Source: Brachionus plicatilis
Taxonomy: Eukaryota; Rotifera; Eurotatoria; Ploima; Brachionidae
Assembly: GCA_010279815.1 (NCBI GenBank)
Contig: QEOQ01000707.1
Location: forward strand, 304,299 to 368,298
Direction of reading: 5' to 3'
Length of the DNA: 64,000 nucleotides
Shown here: positions 1 through 12,248 of the stretch, in pieces
How the letters are laid out: every line of letters starts with the position of its first letter
Numbering within the stretch: position 1 is the first letter of the stretch
Position numbers and translations under genes: made by a program
The notes under the pieces: model-generated
The model's database searches: none
The model's input: the letters and a program-made list of their open reading frames with translations, nothing else
What the model was told of the DNA's origin: nothing

Positions 1-2368
1 TTTTCAAAACTGTTAAACACAAAAAAAAAAAACTTCTTACTGAAAAGTTTTTTAATATCTATTAAAAACAGCCACTAAATATTTTAGATAATAAAATGCC
101 TATGATTTTACGTAAAAAAAAACTTCCGAATTCTAGGAGATTAAAAAATCCAAAAAAATAAAACGAAAAAAAAAGAACAATGACAATTCATTGAATGATG
201 CAGGGAAAATATTGTATGAGTATCCGACGAAATTGCTAATAAACCTAAAGAAGGTCGTCCAAAATTAGTTGGAAATTGGTTTTCCTTAAAAAAGATTTCA
301 ATTTAATTATTTTATTAATTTAATATCTAATTTTTCAATGTAATTTTATAATTTTATTTTCCATGGTAAATTAAATAATATTTATTTCATAAACAAATAA
401 AATTTTAAAATTTTTAGTTCAATTCTGTACTTAGGTTGTGACTCAATTTCCGACAAAAAGTTAAGAACTAAATGGCAATCAAATCTTATAAAAGTGAAGA
501 AAAAAGAGATTCTTTATTCTTTGTATTCAATTTTCGGCTTAAATCCTCCCATTTTATAAAGTTTCATTATAATTTTTTTTAACCAAGCCTTTTATAAAAA
601 TTAATTATCACCATTTTGATAGATTTTGCAATGAAATTTTTTCTTTTGATTCAAAGTTAATAGAATAATATCGATTTTAAATTATTGCTTAAATTTTCCA
701 GCAATTTTTTTAGAATTTATTATTCAATTTATTAACATTTAAATTCTAATAAAATAATCAAACCATTTAACTATTTTAATCGTTATCTTCATTAAGATAA
801 TCACCAATTTAATCTTTAAAGTCAAATCTTTTCTAGTCAAATCTTGATCTGGTGATTAAATTTAGATTTAAAAAAGAAAAACCTTAATATTTCTAATGGA
901 AAATTTTTAAAAAAGATTTTATAGATTTTTTTATCCTTTTTTGGTTATAAGAAAATTGAAATACATAAAAATAATTATTTTATCGACGTATTGATGATTT
1001 GCGTAATATAGCACATTAATATGATCAGATTTCAAATTTTAGTCTTTAAAGAGAAAGGGATTAAAAAAGCTATATGCAGTCATTTTTGCTTAGTAAATTT
1101 TTATTTTTAATAATTCTGAAGTTTTTATGAATCATGATTTTAATCAAATAAGAAAATTACAAAAACTTAATTTTTGACTTTTATGCAATGTTGAATTTAA
1201 CTGGGAAAATTTCTTGCTTTTTTAATGGTGACCATTTTATTAATCAAAATTTTTAAGCTGAAAATTATAATTTAATGCTATTCCAATAAATTAGATATAT
1301 TCTATTATATTAGTATCTTGAGAAAAATTTGATTCCATCGGTTTGACCTTTTTAATTTTAAATCTGATATCTATTGTATATTTTTATTGATTTTTAAATA
1401 AAATTCTAATTAAATTATTTTATTTTCCTAATCAACAAAAATATTATTTTTGTTAAAAAAATATTTTAAATTGTTGATCGAAAAATTTGTCTATCAAAAA
1501 AAATAACTCAAGCCATCCAAATAATTTGTCGCTGTTCATTTTTTTCTGTGAAATTTTTAAGTACTCATTTCTTAATATATGTAAATATGTATAAAAAAAT
1601 TCATTTTCAAAATAAACTAATTAGTGAATAAATATTTAATCGCTACTAGTAGAGTAATTTTGTTTATTTACCTCATTTAATATAAAATCATTTTAAATAA
1701 ACCATTGTTAAGTTCATTACAAATTTCAGCAGGAGTTAGTATTATTTATTTTTTTCTTTGTTGGTAATTCTTATAAAAGAAATTTTAAATTAATAGAAAA
1801 GTTTTTTTTTGTAATAATTTTAGTTATCAGTTATTGGCAAAGACAGCTCTTGATATTTTTTTTAATTTGTTGGTTTGTTGAACCTTTTTAATAGTTTATT
1901 TTATTTAAATTTATTTTTTGGCCTAATCAGATTTAAGTTGACATAAGTTGAGTTTAAAATATTTTTATTGATGACTTATACGTATACACGAATATTCTAT
2001 CAATAAAACAACCTTGAAGATTACATTTTATATTAATAATATTAAAATTCTTGAACTAAACCTATCTAAGTTAGAATGATAGCTCAAGCTGCCACTCATT
2101 ATTCACAATAAAATTATTCCTTGTTTTTATTTTTCATTAGGTTGAAAATTTATTAAGAAAAAATGCCACGCATACTACTTCATTTTATTTGCCTAAAATT
2201 TTTTTCTATAATTTAAAAATTTTCGCTAGCAATTCGTTCTTAGTTTGCTTGGTAATTTTAGAATTAGTCAATTATGTTTGAAAATATTTAAAATTCTTGA
2301 GTGTTTGATTCATAAGATACCGAAATTTTAATTTACTAATTTGAAGCAAACTAAAATTTGATGACAAA
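1..2368. other. Non-coding upstream region, no gene seen
   Basis: AT-rich sequence with stop codons in every frame and no convincing exon, tRNA or bounded transposon. It lies upstream of the first coiled-coil exon and should contain that gene's promoter, but I could not single out a TATA box or initiator from the many AT-rich strings. Confidence 0.6.
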
Positions 2369-5300
2369 ATGGCTTTTTCGTCATCACGTTTAGCCATAAA
2401 ACAAGTAACTTTTGAGGCTGATGACCAACGTTGTAATCAACAAAATGTCAGTTCACTTCAAGACTTAGTCAACTTTGACTGTGAGTTTCCTCAGCAAGAA
2501 TCTTTGTCGTTTTATAAATTATTCAAAAAACGAGAGAAATGTCAGTCTGGTTTGAATGAAGATTCCGAAAATATTCAAAGTTAGACTCTTTTATCTTTTT
2601 GTTTTTGCAAAACCTCGATTTTTTTCGAGTTAATTTTAATTCTTTAAAATGCTGATAAAATTTTAATGTTTTCAAACAAGTTTTTTTCAAATAATTACAC
2701 AAAAATAATAGATAAATCAAAAAGAAAATTTTTCATATTATTTTAAAGAGATTCTACATAATTTAAAAAATCCTGTTTAATATTTTTTTTTAATTATTCA
2801 ATTTAGATTTTGACGAGTTCATTTTAAAAAGTGAGACAAGCCGATCAAATATAGATGAATCATTTAAAAATCACGTATCAAAAGAATTATCGAAAAATTT
2901 AATTCAACCGATGCTCAAAATATCAAATAATGATAATAATTTGAACGAAGATAAAGTAAATAATTTTTTCAAAATGAATTCAACTACAAATGAATCAATT
3001 TTAAGTAAATTTTTAATTTTTTTTTTTTATTAACTAATTTTTGTCAAAGATGATTCTTCAAAAAATACTGACCAAGCATCTATAGACATTGAAAGAGTTT
3101 TGAAGCATGCGGAAGAAATACTCAGGAACGCACACATAGAGGAACATACTTCTCATTCACCACAGCCTTCCAATAGTTCTAAGGCACGTCCAACCAAGGA
3201 TTCGACTCCGCATTCAAAGACGCATAAAAAACAAATAAGTTGGCTTAGTCGCACAAATAGTCAAAGCTCTTTAGTTACTAATGATGAGCATTCTGATAAA
3301 ATTGGATATGCTTATTCTAATACTTCTTACTTAAATTCAGAGATAAGCCGGTTACGAGAAGAAAACGAGTTATTAATTATTAAAATTAATAAATTAAAAT
3401 ATGAAATAAGATCAAAAGACCAAGTTGCTGACGATTTAAAGCAAAAAATTGCCCAAATGCATATAGAGTTAGAGTCAACGTGTCTAAGTAAAACGCAATT
3501 TCTGACTGATATTGAATCATTAAGAAATGACTTAAATCGACTAAACGGTGAAAAATCGGGACTTTATCAGAACATGAAAGAATTATTGTATGAAAATGAT
3601 CAATTACAAGAAAAACTTAAACTTGAATATAAAAAAAGCAACGAACAAGCTTCACTAATCGATCGTCTGCAAACAGAAAACAATGCGTTAAGCAAGGAAT
3701 CTATTGACGTAAAAATGAGATGTCTAAAGGAAAAAGAAGATTTGGTTAGAAATTTGGAACAAATAGAAACTGACATCATTAGACGAGAACAAAATATGTT
3801 TACACAAAAATATGAAAAAATCTTAATCGAAAGTTGTGAGACTATTAAGAAAAATGAAGCAAAAAAATACAATGATATGCTAAAACAAGAAGCTGATAAT
3901 ATTCGCAAAGATTTTGAATCAAAACTAAATGATTTTATAAAAACGAGTGAAAAAAGAACAAATCAAATTCATGAAACTTCGGACCAAGAAAAAATAGAAA
4001 AAAACTTTATCGAAAATTTAGAAAAATTCCAAAATGAGAACAAAAAACTCGAATATAAAATAAATCAGTATGAAGCAGAGATTGAATATCTAAAAAAGAA
4101 TTTACAAGTTGAAAAAGAAAAATCAGAAGCCAAATCAAATGAATTAATTTTAATTAACAAACAGAAATTTAAATTAATGGCACAAGTAAAACAAGCTCTT
4201 AAAGAAAAAGAAGAAAACGAAAGGTTAAGAAAAGAAATTTTACAGCTAAAAAACAAGTTAAACACTTATGAGGACCAAGTCAACGAAATTGAAATCAAAA
4301 AAGAAAAAGAATTAAACACACAAATAAACCAAAGAAAAGATTATGATGATAAAATAATAGAGCTAGAACAGAAAAATGAAAAACTTGAAAATGAATTGAA
4401 CATATTGGATACTTTCAAATTACAATCAGAATGTGATATTATAGCATTGAAAAATGAAATGGATTCAAAGGACGAAGAAATTTCAAGCTTAAACGAAGAA
4501 ATACAAAAAATAAGGACTGTTCTTCAAATGACTGAATCGAGTCAAGATCTTGAGGATAAAAAATTTAGACTTGCTGAAAAAATAAAACAATTTGAGCAAG
4601 ATATTTTAAATGAGCAAGAAATAAACGAAAAATTGAATTTAAATTTGGTAGAATGGAATAATGCTAATCAAATCCTTGAACAAGAGATTTTGAATAATCA
4701 GGAATTAAATCAAAAATTGAACGAGCAATTAGCAAGCGATCAAATAAATATTTCATCATTGCAGCAATGTTATGAAAATTTAAAAATTGATGAAAAAGAA
4801 ACATCAAAAAATATAAATGAACTTGAGACCAAAAGATTAGAATTGAAATTAAAAATAGAAAGCTTGGAAGCAGAAATAATTGATTTTCAAGAATTGAATA
4901 CGAAACTTGTTGACAATCTCCAACAATGGCAACAAGCTAATAAGATCCTCGAAGATCAAATTATAGAAGCCCAACAACAAAATTCCGATTTTGTAAATCA
5001 ATCTAACGATTTGATTGAAAAAAGTAAGCTAAATGAAGAAAAAAGTTTAATTCAAGAATTTATTGGGGAAAGTGAATGCTTTACTGATCAAAATAAAGAT
5101 TTGAATTTAATGCATAATGAGAAAAAGTTCGAATCGTTAATCGATCAAAATACTCAAACAGTTCATAATACTTCTGATGATTTTGAAAATTCGATAATTA
5201 CAACAAAATATAAACTTGAAGAGACGGAGACCAATATAGAGTTAATCGAAGGTGAAATTCTTAGAAATCAAGAGTTATATTCAAATTTGATGGAAAATTT

Positions 5301-7243
5301 AGTGGAATGGGAAAATGCTAATAGAGTATTGGAAAAGCAAATTATTGATCTTCAAACACAAAATAATGAATTAGCCTTGTCTCATCAATCATTTGAACCA
5401 AAATTTTTATTTGACGAAGAAATTTCAAAATTAAAACTGGAATATGAAGAGCAACTGAATAGTAAGGAAATGAAAATCGAAGATTTACTTTATAAAATAT
5501 CAAAATTCGAAAAAAATTCAATTAGTAATGTAACCAATGATTCGAATTTAATTGATCAGGTATCTGCAAAAGATAATCTTGATTACACGCTTAATTCAGA
5601 AAATAATGATGAAATATCTGCATCGATTATAGACTCAGTAACAATTGTCAAAAATGAAGATGATAAAATTAAATTACCATCAGATGAAAAGCAAAACTTT
5701 CTGAATGAAGAACAGAAAAAGGAACTATACAGTCAATTGGAATCAAAGAATAGATTGATCGAACAGCTGAATAAAGCCATTGACCAATATTCGAATTTAA
5801 ATAAAATGTCAGAAAGAATTGAGGATCTTGAAACATGCAAAAATAAGACAAATGAGCTTGAAAATGAAATAAAGATAATTCAAAATAAAATATCTGAAAG
5901 TGAAGAATTAAATGAACAACTGAAAAAAAATTTAACAGAATGGAATAACGCTAACGAGACACTTGAGGCTAAAATTTTGGAATATCAAAGAGAAAATATG
6001 GGACTAACTTTGAGGTTGGATGATCAAATAGCTAAAATCAATGAGGGAATCATTAAAAATATATCTGATAAGTATAACAAAGAAATCGAAGATCTTAAAA
6101 AAGAATTCGACAGACAACATCAAATTCATGATGAGACTGACTTATTAAAAGAGGTGATTGAACTGAAAGATCAAAAATTAAACGACCTTAATGCAATGTT
6201 GGAACAATATAGAGCCAATGATAATCTCATTGATAATATTAATGCTCTTGAACATAAAAGATCAGAACTTGATTCTCAGGTTTTGAACATTCAACAGGAA
6301 ATATCCAATTTGGAGGCATCAATTTTGGAAAAACAAAATTTAAGTAGTCAGCTTAGCCAAAATTTAATCGAATGGCAAAATTCAAATCAATTGCTTGAAG
6401 ATCAAATAATTTCTTTTCAACAGCAAAATTCTAAGCTTCTTAACCAACAACCTCTGGAAACTATCAACCAACATAATTTAGACAAAATAAATAGCCTCGA
6501 AAGAATAAATCAGGAGTTATTGGAATCAAATGAAAAGTACAAAGAGGAAATTATTAAATGGGAAGTCCGTGAGCAAGAGATCAGATGCAAAATAGATGAA
6601 TCAGAAAGAGTAAGACAAGAACTGCAAATACAAAATATGGACCTTCTTTGTGATGTTGATTCTTTGAGATCTGAGAAAGAAGTATTGGAAAATGAACGAA
6701 AAGAGCTTGCTGTAAATGATTCCTCAAACTCTGAATTAACAAATACAATTACAAATGATTCATATTGTTCTCAAGATTCGGCTAAAGTAAAAGATTTAGA
6801 AGCCATTATTGATGACTTAAAAAAAGAAATGTCAAAAAAAGACGAACAATTTCAAATTTCGATCAAAGTACTGGAATTAGAGATTGAGCACCGACTGAAT
6901 GAACACAATTTGTTAATTTCAAATTTTGAATCACTTCAGTCTTCCCAACAGCAGCTACAAAACAAAAATACTGACTTGCTTGGACAAATTGATACCCTAA
7001 ATCTCCAAAATCAATCTTTACAAACTGACTTAACAGGTTTGAAAGAAATGGAAAATCGATGCAATAATTTAATAAAGAATGTCCAAGATTTAAATTCTCA
7101 AATCTTGTTAAAAGATCAAGAATTATTTCAATTGAGAAACATTAGTTCATTATCACATTTTGATCAAAATATAGTTGAAAGAGAAAATTTTAATTCCGAA
7201 AATCGCCCTTTTTCCAAACCTAATTATGAAAAAGATTATAATG
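2369..7243 (+). CDS. Giant coiled-coil protein, 5' part (exons 1-3)
   Basis: Three exons can be joined: 2369-2579 (ATG start, 211 nt), 2807-3004 (198 nt) and 3050-7243 (4,194 nt). The introns are GT-AG, of 227 and 45 nt, and phases agree at both junctions. The first ~200 residues are polar, Ser/Thr/Asn-rich and probably disordered (for example the HSPQPSNSSKARPTKDSTPHS stretch at 3155-3220); everything after about 3340 is Glu/Lys/Gln/Asn/Leu-rich heptad sequence, i.e. long coiled coil. A motif of form NLxEWxxANxxLExxI recurs with its Trp codon at 4653, 4927, 5308, 5941 and 6372. There is no signal peptide, transmembrane segment or catalytic domain. The open frame runs on to 7344 but its tail is hydrophobic and unlike the rest, so I end the exon at the donor GT at 7244-7245. 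The 4312-6540 part is duplicated at 12572-14800. Golgin, centrosomal or kinetochore scaffold proteins are possible relatives, but I do not recognise the family. Confidence 0.75.
4312..6540 (+). repeat. Segmental duplication, copy 1
   Basis: This block matches 12572-14800 at a constant offset of 8,260 bases. Reading the two line by line I saw no mismatch between 4341 and 6440. A few differences appear near the right edge (for example C at 6451 against T at 14711). From 6130 on, the block also matches 16055-17050 (offset 9,925) up to about 7123. The identity breaks sharply at 4312, inside a codon run, and at 7124. Confidence 0.9.
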
Positions 7244-7450
7244 GTAGGTATTTTTTTCATATTTTAAATCATTTTAATTTTCAAGTTTGTGTTAAGTTTT
7301 TAAATATAACACTAGGATTGGAAGTTTTGACTGTAGCTGTCTAGCCAGCGAGTGTGCTGACAAGGCACATTATATTAATTATTATTTAATTAAAATTAAA
7401 TTTTAGAAATTTAGCTTATTTTCTAAATAATCTTTAGCTCAAACAATAAT
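7244..7450 (+). other. Left part of probable 5-kb intron (or intergenic)
   Basis: It begins with a GT donor after the last coiled-coil codon and has no coding character. The matching acceptor would be the AG at 12247-12248. If these are two separate genes, this is the 3' flank of the first. Confidence 0.4.
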
Positions 7451-8564
7451 GGATGGTAAATTTCATTCCAAACTTTTAATAAATAGAGAAGAAATTTCAT
7501 TAGCTTTTTTTCTAATGGTTTAAGACTTGTTCTGCTGATGAAACTGACAAATCTGTGCGAATTCTGCACTAGTGTATGTAATTTAAAGGGCAAATTTTTT
7601 TCGAGTAGTTAAATTATTTTCAAATTAAAAAAAGTAGCAAAAAATTTTTTTAACAGATTAAATATTTTCAATTAGAAGCAAAAATTCTTTTATTAGTAGC
7701 AAAAAAAATTCTAATTCCAATTACAATTTTTGCTGAAAAGAAAAATCATTTCAAAAAAAAATTAAAATTTAAAATTTGATTTTTTCTTGGTTGTTTTGGC
7801 TTTTCGATTTGATTTAAGACTGGTCAAGTCTCGGATTGCTAATTATTCGAATTCGATTGTGTAGAAAAAATAAAAGCTGCTTGATCTAAAGGACCAGATG
7901 AGTTTCTTTTAAGGGCATCAAGTGTTTTATAAGTTTTGTTCATGTCATATGGCTTTGAAGAACCTCTAAATTTTTAAGTCACTGGTTCGTCAACATCGTT
8001 GTCTGTTTGATTCTCTTCATCATATTCTTCTCTACGAATAATTGAAGTAGAAGAGGACTCGGATTCAGAACTCTTTTTTTTTTAATGAAGAAACTTGGAT
8101 ATTTTTTTTTAAATTATGATTATAAAGTCATATTTTCTTTCTCATTTGTACTTGAATCAGTCAATTTAATCAATAACTACGTATTAGAGAAGAAAATAAC
8201 GTGTTAGAAGATTATCACTCATAAAAAAATATTTTCAATTAAAGTTTTAAAAATCAATTTATTATTAACTACTTGAAAAATAATTTAGCTACATTATCAA
8301 TTAATTTAGCTATACAAAAAAATGTTTTATTTTATTTTTATTAGCTTTTAGAAAAGTAAATTAGCTACTGAAAAAATATAGGTTGTTTAAAAGTATTAGA
8401 AATAATTAATAATTAATAATTAATAAGATTTTACAGACTTCCACAGTAGGGGAAACAAAAGTTGTTTCAATTTGTTTCATCTCCAGAACAAGTTTTATAT
8501 CATTGGCACAAAAGTTATGTATTTTTTTTGGTATTGGAAGTTTTGTCTGAAATTTCACAATGCC
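7451..8564. mobile_element. Non-autonomous Mutator-like element, 1,114 bp with 9-bp TSD
   Basis: The right terminus (about 8430-8564) ends in TTTCACAATGCC and aligns with the 153-bp arms of the foldback element at 47482-47834. The left terminus (7451-7575) is a decayed inverted counterpart starting GGATGGTAAATTTCAT. The nine bases AACAATAAT directly flank both sides (7442-7450 and 8565-8573), a perfect 9-bp duplication, which is the size typical of Mutator/MULE insertion. There is no transposase inside. The minus strand between about 7830 and 8075 reads like an old coding stretch (SESESSSTS, then KTYKTLDALKRNSSGPLDQA) broken by a stop. Confidence 0.8.
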
Positions 8565-8573
8565 AACAATAAT

Positions 8574-9603
8574 TTTTACTTTAACAGTTTTATTTTTTAT
8601 TTTTACTAAAAATTTATATATTAAATAGCTTAAATATATTTTTTCATAATTGATTTTTTAAAAAATAATTAACTTAATTATTTTTTAAAAAATCATTTTA
8701 AAAAGTGACTTTTTAAAATTTTTATGAGAGAATATCGGTAAAATTTATAAGTTAAATATTTTAAATAAATTTAAATTTCAACTTTTATCTCGCCTCGTTT
8801 ATTCACACTTATTTTATTTTAAGTATCGATTTGGTCTTGTTTCATTTATATATAAAAAGGCCATTTAATTTAGTACCTTCACTCTAAAACGAGAGATTAA
8901 TTAATTATTTTTAATTTAAAATACCACAAAAGTTAATAAGTTGAGATTTTGTTGTTATTATTAGCTTACTTTTTATCTTGAATAAAAACAAAGAAAATCT
9001 GATATTTTTAATACAAGAGTAAATATTGGCTTCTTAATTCAATTTTAAAAAACAAATGAGATTTAGTCAGTTCTTTAAATTTTTTAGTTAAAAAAAATTA
9101 AATTGATTTAATTGACAATTTTGAGATTTAATCTTGTGATTTTCTTGAATGCTTTAACTCATCTTTTTTTTGTTCCATTATATTTTTAAATTTTCAGATA
9201 TAAATCGATCTCAGTTCTTACCTTAATATGCCACTAAGGTTAGAACAGTCTTTAAAGAAATTGTAAAAATGTGTACAATATGAGAATATATTGAGAAACG
9301 CCCGAAGAAGCTCACTTTGATAGACAAAATCTCTTTGTATTTCAAATAACTGATCAAATGATCAAATTAGATTTTTTCAATTTTTTTTGAATTAAACATA
9401 AGATGCCTCCTACCAAAATAAAAAAATTTTTTTTTTTTGTTTATTTAAATTTAAAATGGCTCTGAGTAATAAAACTCCTTCTGCCATTAGATAAGTAAAA
9501 AAATTAGAATTTTAAAATGAATCAAGAAAACATAAAAATTTTTTTTGAAAAATAAAGAACAAAAAAGAATGAAATAGTAAATTACTTGAAAAACGATAGC
9601 AAG

Positions 9604-9636
<33 letters not shown>

Positions 9637-9640
9637 AATG
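8574..9640. other. AT-rich non-coding DNA
   Basis: Homopolymer-rich sequence with a 25-nt poly-T tract near 9603-9627. No exon or bounded element seen. Confidence 0.5.
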
Positions 9641-9649
9641 AAAGATTGA

Positions 9650-10775
9650 AAATCAGAGAGATAAACCCTTATCATTTAACCATTCACTGAATTCATTCCA
9701 TATATTACAAAATGGTGTTTTTTTCTTACAGGGTCTTGAGCTGTTAACAAAAGCACTGACATATTCTTTGATTAAATCAATAGTAAGTGTATTTTTGAAG
9801 AGAACACTATTTTTGAGATATTTTAAAAGACAAAATGATATTTTGTCAATTAATATATATAAATATCAATTAAAAAGAAAGATTTGTCAATTAAAACTAG
9901 ATAATTCATCAGCTTTACAAGAATCAATTTGAAAAAAAAAACGTCATTTAAATAAATGTTTTGTCAATTATTTTTTATTTTTGTCAATAAAATTTTGGTC
10001 AATTTAAAAAAATATTTGTCAAGTAAAAAAATTTTAATTTTTTTCGTACATTGTTACATCAATTCTAAAAGGACAGAACTTTTTTCCTCAATCGCATGAG
10101 CCAACTAGAAGAAACTTATAACCATTCTAAACAAATTTTTAAATAGAATAGGTTGCAAATATTACGACTTTAATTTGAAATTAAGAGAAATTTAAAATAA
10201 AGTTTAAAACTTACAATATTTAGGATTTCGGACATGAGCTGAACTAGATGATTGTGTTTATTTATATTCAAGATTTGGAATATCCATTTTTTCTTCGTGT
10301 ATTAGCTTTTATTTTTCTTCGATCAATAAAGACAGCAATGAGATATTTACTTATAGTACAGATATTATTGACAATTATTGAAAAGTTAATTTGCATTTAT
10401 TTTTATATATTGACAAATATTTTTAAAAAAAGACAAAATCCTTAATTACAGATTTAATATACAATAAATAAATTTAATTGACAATAATTTAATTTAATTT
10501 ACAATTGTTTAATTTAAGTTACAAATATTTAATATAATTTACAAGTTAGTATTGACAAAAATATAATTGACAAAAAAACTTATTGACGGTTTCTCTCCCT
10601 GCCATTTTATAAATAGTTTATTTAAACGAACTTCTATGTTATCAAGCTTTATGTCATCTAGGAAATTTATCAGAAGATCTGATGGAGTATCATGAGGAAA
10701 ATTATAACTGTACTTAATTGAAATATTTTGGAGAACTTGTAGCCTAGAGTGGTTGGTGATTTCTTTCTTTAACAT
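9650..10775 (-). mobile_element. Unclassified element with inverted TTGTCAAT motif arrays and two ORF remnants
   Basis: From 9845 to 10025 the + strand carries repeated TTGTCAAT(T/A); from 10365 to 10590 the same motif appears many times in the opposite orientation (ATTGACAA). On the minus strand the arrays are bracketed by two coding-like remnants: 10775-10590 (begins MLKKEITNHSRLQ, contains KLFIKWQGEKPS) and 9830-9650 (contains TIDLIKEYVSAFV and ends with a stop after DKGLSL). Clustered subterminal motifs in inverted orientation resemble transposase-binding arrays. I do not recognise the ORFs and found no TSD, so class and exact ends are unknown. Confidence 0.4.
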
Positions 10776-10789
10776 GTCTAACTATACCC

Positions 10790-12248
10790 AATGGGTTTAC
10801 ATGATGTGATAAAATTAGGAAGTAAGATACTAACTTAAAATAAAAAAATAATCTTTATCTCTTTTTTTGTCGGTGTTGTTTGTAGGCATTTACAAATAAA
10901 TTAGCTTTCTTTACAAATTAAGTTATAATATTCAATTCAGTTTATTAAATAATAGAAAGTAAAAATTAGAAGGTAAATGTGAAATAGTTAAGAAACTAAC
11001 TCGAAATAAAGTTGTTACTAAACAATGGTATCTTTTCTTATTATTTAAAAAATAAAAGTGTATAAAAAGTTTGCTAAATATCAACATTTTAAACAGGAGT
11101 TAAGCACCTTCCTTAACATCCTTTATTTATTTTCTTTTTCTTTTAATTTTAAACTTATCTAATTATTTAATAGATTTTATCTTTTAAATTCATTTTTTTA
11201 CCAAATTTTTTAATTTAATTTAATTTAATTTTCGTTTCTCAACACAGATACACCAATAAAAATGTCCCTATAACTTTCTTATTCAATTAATCTCTTTTAT
11301 TTTCTTTTATTTTCATTTATTTTCATTTATTTTCATTTAGCTTTATTTTAATTTTTTTATTTTTTATTTTTTTATCTGGGGGATTTTTTTTAATAAACAA
11401 GATTAATTTTAATTTGAAAGATCGATCACTGAAAATTATTGTACAAAAATTTAAAGCTTAATTGATTAAAAAATATAAGAAACTTATTCAAATTTTTTTC
11501 CTCTTACTATTGCTACCTTTTCTTTCATTTTAGTTTTTAACAGCATTCAGAACTTTTATTTTTTTTTTAATTTAAAGATTACATTTTTAAAGACTGTGAG
11601 TATTTTAATTTTTTTCAATAGTTTGGCAAGTATCTAATAGTTAAAAGGCTATCTTGATCATAAGTCTTACCATTCCTCATATTTTTACATGATAAAAAAG
11701 TATAGAAGTAAGCTTTTCACTTGGATTAAATATCTTTTTTTTTACTTCAGATAAAAATTCTTATAATTTTTTTATCGATCATAGATTAAATGAATCATGT
11801 TTAATAGAGTTAAGTCATTTATTATTAAAAAAATTCAATAAAAATGTCATTTTTTATATTTTAAACGCGTCTAGCCTATAAAATAATGATAAGTATGGAT
11901 TTTTATATTTTTTTAAGAAACTTCAAATTAGATCCATGGTTATAAGTAATAAGAAATTACGAATTTATTTCTTTTTAATCTAACATAATAAATTAAAAAC
12001 AGCAAAATTTAATTTGTAATAAAGGAAATCAGATAAACAAGTAAAACTTTAAAATAATCGTTATATAATTTTTTTTAATCTAAATATCTTGTTATCAAAT
12101 AAATCAATATATTTTGAATTAGATAATTTAATAATATTTATAATTTACATAAAAAGACTTATTCGTTTATTTATTTTTTCGAAACTAAAATTTTTTAAAT
12201 TTCTTTTTCAAATTTTTTATTGAATAATCTAAAATTTTTAAAATTAAG
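10790..12248. other. AT-rich non-coding DNA (intron or intergenic)
   Basis: Short tandem runs such as TTTAA near 11205-11230 and TTTTCATTTA near 11290-11338; otherwise no structure. It ends in a possible acceptor AG at 12247-12248 that is in phase with the donor at 7244. Confidence 0.5.

Noticed and set aside
7247..7344. Coding tail of the first coiled-coil gene
   Set aside because: Composition changes to hydrophobic/aromatic and a GT donor sits at the switch; better read as intron.
10248..10445. + strand ORF of 65 codons
   Set aside because: Composed mainly of AT-rich Ile/Phe/Tyr codons between inverted motif arrays; no support.
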